A stretch of DNA of 64,000 nt, taken from positions 868,001 to 932,000 of the forward strand of contig NADL03000624.1 in assembly GCA_002205965.3 (NCBI GenBank), given 5' to 3'. Both the position numbers and the translations under genes were made by a program. Below are positions 58,935-64,000 of this stretch, piece by piece. Position 1 is the first letter of the stretch; every line of letters begins with the position of its first letter. The notes beneath the pieces are model-generated. The model made no database searches. It had not been told where the DNA came from and saw only the letters and a program-made list of their open reading frames with translations. The stretch comes from Kappaphycus alvarezii (Eukaryota > Rhodophyta > Florideophyceae > Gigartinales > Solieriaceae).

Positions 58935-61565
58935 ATGCTTGCGCGGCGCGCCGTGGGCGTCGCTGCGTTGATAGGACTATGGATAATTGACAGTGTTGTC
59001 TGTGGAGAGGTGTTTGATCATCAAGCCCATGCTGTGCCGGGGAGGCCGCAAACGGTGTATGAGAATCCGCCCGGGTCTGGGTATGCTTGGTGCGGTTGGA
59101 CGGGAGCTTGTCTCATTCGCATTATTTTGCGGAGGGGCCGCCAGTAGTTAGTGGCAGAATTGTTAGTTTTCTATGGAGGGAGCTGGACTCTGGACGCGTG
59201 TTGGGAAGAAAGGAGAAGATCACGGTGAAGATTCGTGTGGGCGTCACTATGGTGGAATTGGTGGTGAAGGACCAGAAGGGGGACCGCAGTTCCGCACTCA
59301 CGACTGTGACAGTGATAGCCTCGGATCGGGTGCTCAAGGGCGCAATCATGTACTTTTACGATGTACCGACACGCGTCAGTACGCGACGAGTCGTCCACGA
59401 CCATTCTTCTCGCAGTGGAAAAGCAACGTCGCAATATGGAATAAGAATGGCTTGCCGGCAGAGTTCCGCGGCGTAACGAACGGAGCGATCCGAACCATGA
59501 CTCGATTCTATCCCCGAAGGACGGGTCATTACAAGTTTGTGATTCGGTACATGGGTGGTGATATCAGGTGCTGGGTTGACGGCAAGCTCATTGCACAGGG
59601 CAGGACAACCCGTGAGGGCCAGCAAAAGGACCTTGTATTTCGACATGGCACGACCGACGGCAAACTGCTCACATTCGAAATTCTCCTTGTGCGCAAGTTC
59701 TTCCCGATCCGCCTCGTGCATTACAACAGCGCGGTGCGCACCGGACGCTTCCCAGCACACCGCTGGACGTCACCAACACGCTGCGCCTCAGCTTCAAACC
59801 GCGTAACGTGGTACCCATTGCTCTGTACAGCAGCCATGCGCGTAGTCCTATCGAGGGCGGGCAACGTTTCTCGATCCGAGCATCTGGCCTCGATGGCGCC
59901 GGTGACCTTGGGTGATTTTCTCGTGTGGTGGGATCTCCAAGCCCATGACTGTGCAACGCGTGGATGCCGCAGCGCGTGCGATTTACGGCCTCATTCCATC
60001 GTTCCCTAGGGCTTGCACGGGCGGGGTGCGGGTTAAAACTCAGAGAAAGGGAGACTCCAACTCGCTGCCATTCGAGTTTCTAGCAAACGGGTTTCGGGCA
60101 TTCCGTGGGGCAGGGAAAGCGGGCGGTGAGCCATTGGCAACTATCAAGTTTGAAAAGACGGCATTGATGGGACGAAATGGCAAGCCGTTCAAGGTGCCGG
60201 CAGGAACCAGTATTGCGTACGGTCCGGATGGAAGATATTACGTCGGGACGCTGACCGGGGTAGTGTACGTGTTGCGGGTGGACGATCGACGCTGAAAATG
60301 CAGGGATGGTGCAAATCGCCGCGTGTGGCGGAGCGTGGTGCAATTCTAGGACTGGCTTTCAATCCGTTGGAAAGTTACGCGAAGAATAGCGCACGGTTAT
60401 ACATGTCTGTTTCGGTGCTGTATCATCAACCAAGGATACCGGGTACCGGTGGTGGAACGGCCGCATCCTGGCGTGGAGGTCCGTGGATGACGCGAGATGC
60501 ATGGTGTTTGACCGAGAGGTCATCTCCGGTTTGCCGGTATCAGACCGTGATCATGGGGTCAACGCAATCACATTTGATTACAGCGGACGTTTGTACATCT
60601 CAGTCGGGAGTATGACAAATGGCGGAGTACGGTCTGACAAGTTTGGAGATCTACCGGAAGGTCAGTTGTCGGCGGCGGTGCTGGTGGCGAATCTCGGAAT
60701 GGGTGGGTTTAACGGGGCGATCCGGTATAACTCGGACATGATAGGCACTGCGAAGAAAACCGCTGGGAATGTAGAGCTGTATGCGACAGGGATCCGCAAC
60801 TCATACGGGCTGACGTTCCACTCTACTCACGGGCTGTACGCGACGGACAATGGGATGAATCAAGGATTTGGGGACACGTCGACATCATGCAGTACATCCA
60901 CCGAGACACGGCAAACACAAGCAGACAAGTTGATCCGGGTGAAACGCGGAAATGGTACGGGTTCCCTAACCGTAACCGTAAAGAATGTAAATTCGAAGAC
61001 GGGAGAGGTGCAATGACGGATCTTGAATCGTCGACTACAGGGGTGGCGGAATACTGCGCAAACACGTTTGGTGGCCGGTTGAGGGGCAGTTGATTCTGAG
61101 TAAATTCGCGGTGAGAGGTAGCGGAGTGACGACTAGTGTGGAATTGTCGGGGATGGAGAACGAGTGGCGAGAGGGCCTAGTAAGGTTGGGGAAGTTAGTG
61201 GACTGGCGGTGGTGATTGGACCGAGGGGAGAAGTAGTTATGCCACAGGTGCAACAGGATGTTGTACGGGTGTTGAGACCGGTGGATGAGAGTCGAGGGGA
61301 TGGGAGTGTGAGAGTTGTGAGTGTGAGACCGACGGGTGGGAGGAGAAGAGGAGGGAATTTGTTGAGTATTTTCGGGTATGGGTTTGGGGCGAGGGGTGGT
61401 GGTGTGGAGGTTGGAGGGAAGAAGTGTGAGATTGAGGAATGGAGGTTTGATAGGATTAGGTGTAAGGTGCCTGCGGGAGCGAGGAGGGGACATGTGGGAG
61501 TGGTGGTTAGGGCGCAGGGTGGGGGTGAAAGCTTTGAGTATCAGGATGAGTACTTTTATGCGTAG
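58935..61565 (+). CDS. Large secreted protein: PKD-like, PA14-like, IPT and glucose/sorbosone-dehydrogenase-type propeller, split by frame changes
   Basis: A signal peptide starts at 58,935 (MLARRAVGVAALIGLW, cleavage near CG-EVF). Next comes a PKD-like domain (RLDGSLSHSHYFAEG, IVSFLWRELDSGRVLG, VELVVKDQKG, TTVTV; 59,090-59,320), a PA14-like region (AEFRGVTNGAIRTMTRFY, GHYKFVIRY, CWVDGKLI; to 59,690), and an IPT-like stretch (59,750-60,080). A propeller of the glucose/sorbosone dehydrogenase kind follows (SIAYGPDGRYYVGTL, GAILGLAFNP, GLPVSDRDHGVNAITFD, LYATGIRNSYGLTFH, GLYATDNGMNQGFG, AEYCANTFGG; 60,190-61,090), and a final IPT domain (GGNLLSIFGYGFG ... KVPAGARRGHVGVVVR). Frame changes fall near 59,085, 59,390, 59,720, 59,900, 60,290, 60,440, 60,945, 61,090 and 61,170, with hardly any stop inside the domains. 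Likely an extracellular or wall protein; enzymatic activity is unproven. It is either a recent pseudogene or mis-read sequence. Confidence 0.65.
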
Positions 61566-63484
61566 GTGTGGGGTGGTTGGGGAGAAGGTAGTGCGGTGGG
61601 GGAGGGGTGGACTTTGTGGTGGTTTGTAGTTTCATTTAGTCTTTTGAGGTAGATGGGCTTCTTTGTTTATGTGAAGGGATGGTGCGGTGGTTGTGGGGCT
61701 GTGGGGAGGTTGTGTACGGAGTGGGTGAACGATTGTCGGTGGTTTGGCCAAGGACAAAGAAGATGTGATTGGAAAGGAAAGACGGCCATTGCATTGATAC
61801 AATACTGTATGTGCGACCATTATCCTCTTCTTCAGGCCCCCAGGGTAATGGTGACGCCGCAGGTCTCCCTGTCCCTAACAAGATGGTCAACGCATCCCAA
61901 CTCGGCCACGCCGCTTCCCTTTGTAATTCCGCTCGGACATGATCAAGCCCCATCCAACACTATTTTGTACATACTGTGCAGTGCACTGTACCCGGCCGAA
62001 ACTTGCGCTACCGCATCGTTGCTCTAAACCACTGTGCTCTGGCTGGTCACCCGAACTGCGGACCTCAACATCCACGCATCGAAGTCAGCTAGACTTGCAA
62101 CCACTTTCTATCGTCTTCCTCTGGTCCCTCGGATCCCACCATTAAAAATACAAGGCAATGTGCTATATTTACGATTGAAGTGAGGATGAGACAAAGGCAC
62201 GCCAAATAATTTGATGATTAATCCCAACCGCTGACTACGAGAGGCACACCATACTATCTCGACTACCACGGCAGGGTACGCCTACTGATTCATAGGGCAA
62301 TCGGTCTCTGTATGGATTTATTTTACGCCACGTATGTCACCGACAAAAGACTCGTAACAAAATGTAGTTGCATGCAATTCTACAGCACGCATGTGTTGTT
62401 TTTTATCAAAGCAGGACGAATTCGAACATTGACCATTCGTAAGCCTTGAAACGCTAGGTTGTTTTATTGGAAATCCAAAAGGCACCGCCAGTACCCCGGG
62501 TTCAGATATAGTGAGGATTCTACCCAAGGTTTTCTAGGACAATTTTCCCCTTGGAGAAAGGTACCAGGAGCATCTTTAGATTACTTTAGTGACTGACAGG
62601 GCTCACTATCATCAAAGTAGAGAGTAAAACAAGGAAAGAAGCCAAGTTTCTCATGGTTGCGTTGCTTCAAATTCCTCGCTCTCCTTCCGTTGAAATCCGT
62701 GCTGACGTCCATTTTTACCAATTTCCATCTGTTGCATGTGGTTCAATGTAGCTGGCATAACAGAAAGAAGAGGTTGGGCGTGGCGATGAAATGAAGCGGG
62801 CTTGAATCCTGTGACGGGCCGATGACTCATCGCAGGACAATAGCAGGGGAGACGAAGGTGCGCTCACTTGCTAGCACGCTCTGCACTGCGGATCCATGAA
62901 GCTCTCACGGCGGCCAGATGGTGCAGGACAGCAATGTCCCTATCGCGGCCTTCGCTGTTGTTATGGGGGGGAGGGACAACGGGGCGTATGGTGGAGAAGG
63001 GCGACGGATGTTGGCGCTGGCCATCTTTCGGAGGGGACCGGGAGTACTTCCTGGTCGCAAACGATCTCGACTATGCCATTGTGTGGACCCCCTAATCTGT
63101 CGCCTTCCTTCACCATACGACCCGGAATGTCCTACAGGGCAACTAATCTTTCAGCGCCCAGGAAGAATCAGGGAGAGCCACTGCAAGCTTTAATATCTTC
63201 CCGCAATAGACTTCTGTGGATTGTACGAAAAACCCGTGTTGAGTTTATCAGACGTAGCGGTTTCAGACTCGGAAATTTTGAGCCAGAAAAGATCCACAAG
63301 ATGAGTTTTTGCCCCGTACGTGACAGTACAACCAGGGCTGTTTACCCGCCTCTTGCGGCCTTCATTCCTCTCATCACCCCATCCCTGTCTTTCGATCCTT
63401 TGCCGTACATGTTTTTCCAATCCATCTTAACCACAACGCTACTACAAATCGTTCAACTTTTGTATTGACGTAATTGATCATTAC
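61566..63484. other. Spacer without a recognisable gene
   Basis: G-rich plus strand to about 61,700, then mixed DNA with short frames. A CTGTGCAGTGCACTGTAC palindromic cluster occurs near 61,975-61,992. Frames at 62,868-63,468 are Arg/Gly/Ser-rich and open in more than one phase. No motif is recognisable. Confidence 0.45.
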
Positions 63485-63913
63485 TTGCTACCCTCAGTTA
63501 AAGCTCCTGTCCATGTTTCGTCCTCCGCATCACATGCTAAACTCCCAGTAGCATTTGGACCTTTTCAAATAGTGAGAGCCTCTTCTTCTGCAGTCGTGAG
63601 GACGGAGAGTAAAGTACAACCAGACATTCCAGAAAGAAAAATGTTAGAGCCATCAGAACTGAGAGGAACTCCGTATTTTCTAGCAATATCGGAAGCGCTT
63701 GAAATAATACCCAGTTGGTGGCTTCAGTCAGATACCGAGACCGCTGTCCCTGATAAACAGCCTGTGCCGAAAAGAAGAACATATATTGGGATAAAGATGC
63801 GAGGAGAGGCATCAAAATACTCAAAACATGGCGCTGACTTGGATCAAATACGCAGAGAGTGCCTATACTGCGGAAAGAATTTCAACGTAAAATACTCCAT
63901 GTTTCTGCTGTAA
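63485..63913 (+). other. Open frame of 142 codons ending in a Cys-x2-Cys pair
   Basis: The product has a Ser/Ala-rich start, then a charged middle (PVPKRRTYIGIKMRGEASKY) and ends RRECLYCGKNFNVKYS, i.e. one Cys-x2-Cys knuckle half with no His/Cys partner before the stop. The pattern could be a truncated BED or C2H2 finger such as hAT transposases carry at their N-terminus. One motif half is too little for an assignment. Confidence 0.25.
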
Positions 63914-64000
63914 TTATTGGCCCTTAAACCAAGGGCCTCTCGCTCAATCCGACAATTTGAAACAGGCCAATTTTTGCGGGCCTCAGGAACCGCCAGAACA

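Noticed and set aside
63485-63913. hAT transposase N-terminus with BED finger
   Set aside because: Only one Cys-x2-Cys half is present before the stop and the window ends too soon to see a catalytic core.

Overview
The window is nuclear DNA of a gene-compact, intron-poor eukaryote. The host genes are packed tightly on both strands, carry C-rich 5' leaders, and sit beside a large mass of decayed mobile elements. This layout, together with the scattered palindromic GTACTGTAC words, fits a florideophyte red alga of the Chondrus type. That placement is an inference from style and gene content, not from a marker gene. I see no rRNA, tRNA or CRISPR array.

Positions 1-18,000 are an element graveyard of moderate GC. 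They hold two kinds of non-LTR retrotransposon (LINE) fragments (about 2.0-5.8 kb and 11.9-12.6 kb), a delimited pogo/Tigger-type DNA transposon with TA target sites and 29-bp inverted repeats (6,118-8,518, minus strand), an unrecognised broken reading frame with an internal tandem duplication (12.58-13.75 kb), a DDE transposase of the type common in oomycetes (13.8-15.1 kb, minus), and a broken gene of a cysteine-rich, transposase-like family resembling DUF7869 (15.9-18.0 kb, plus).

Positions 18,000-36,300 are strikingly AT-rich and have no intact gene. One LINE fragment (about 21.0-21.5 kb) and a probable Copia fossil at the right edge (33.8-36.1 kb) can be recognised. A second, GC-richer Copia fossil follows (36.4-39.8 kb).

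Positions 40,700-47,500 hold more LINE material. The best copy (42.2-46.5 kb, minus) has an 893-codon frame with most of a reverse transcriptase, followed by a shifted 330-codon frame with the YADD active site and then a zinc-finger plus nuclease-like C-terminal module. A second copy lies head-to-tail upstream of it, and the two share a 3' end region.

Positions 50,900-61,600 are the host gene island: a cysteine-rich putative membrane protein (+), an acidic multi-Tudor protein (-), an intact nucleotide-sugar transporter of the SLC35 type (+), a BCP1/BCCIP-family protein (-), a small unknown protein (-), and a large secreted protein with PKD-like, PA14-like, IPT and glucose/sorbosone-dehydrogenase-type propeller segments (+). 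The transporter is open throughout. The Tudor, BCP1/BCCIP and secreted genes are each split by single-base frame changes with almost no in-frame stops. That means either unpolished sequence or very recent decay. The last 2.4 kb hold nothing clear except a frame with a single Cys-x2-Cys pair near the edge.

The island genes do not form a pathway. The transporter and the secreted protein both belong to the secretory and cell-wall system, while the BCCIP and Tudor proteins are nuclear or ribosome-related by family.
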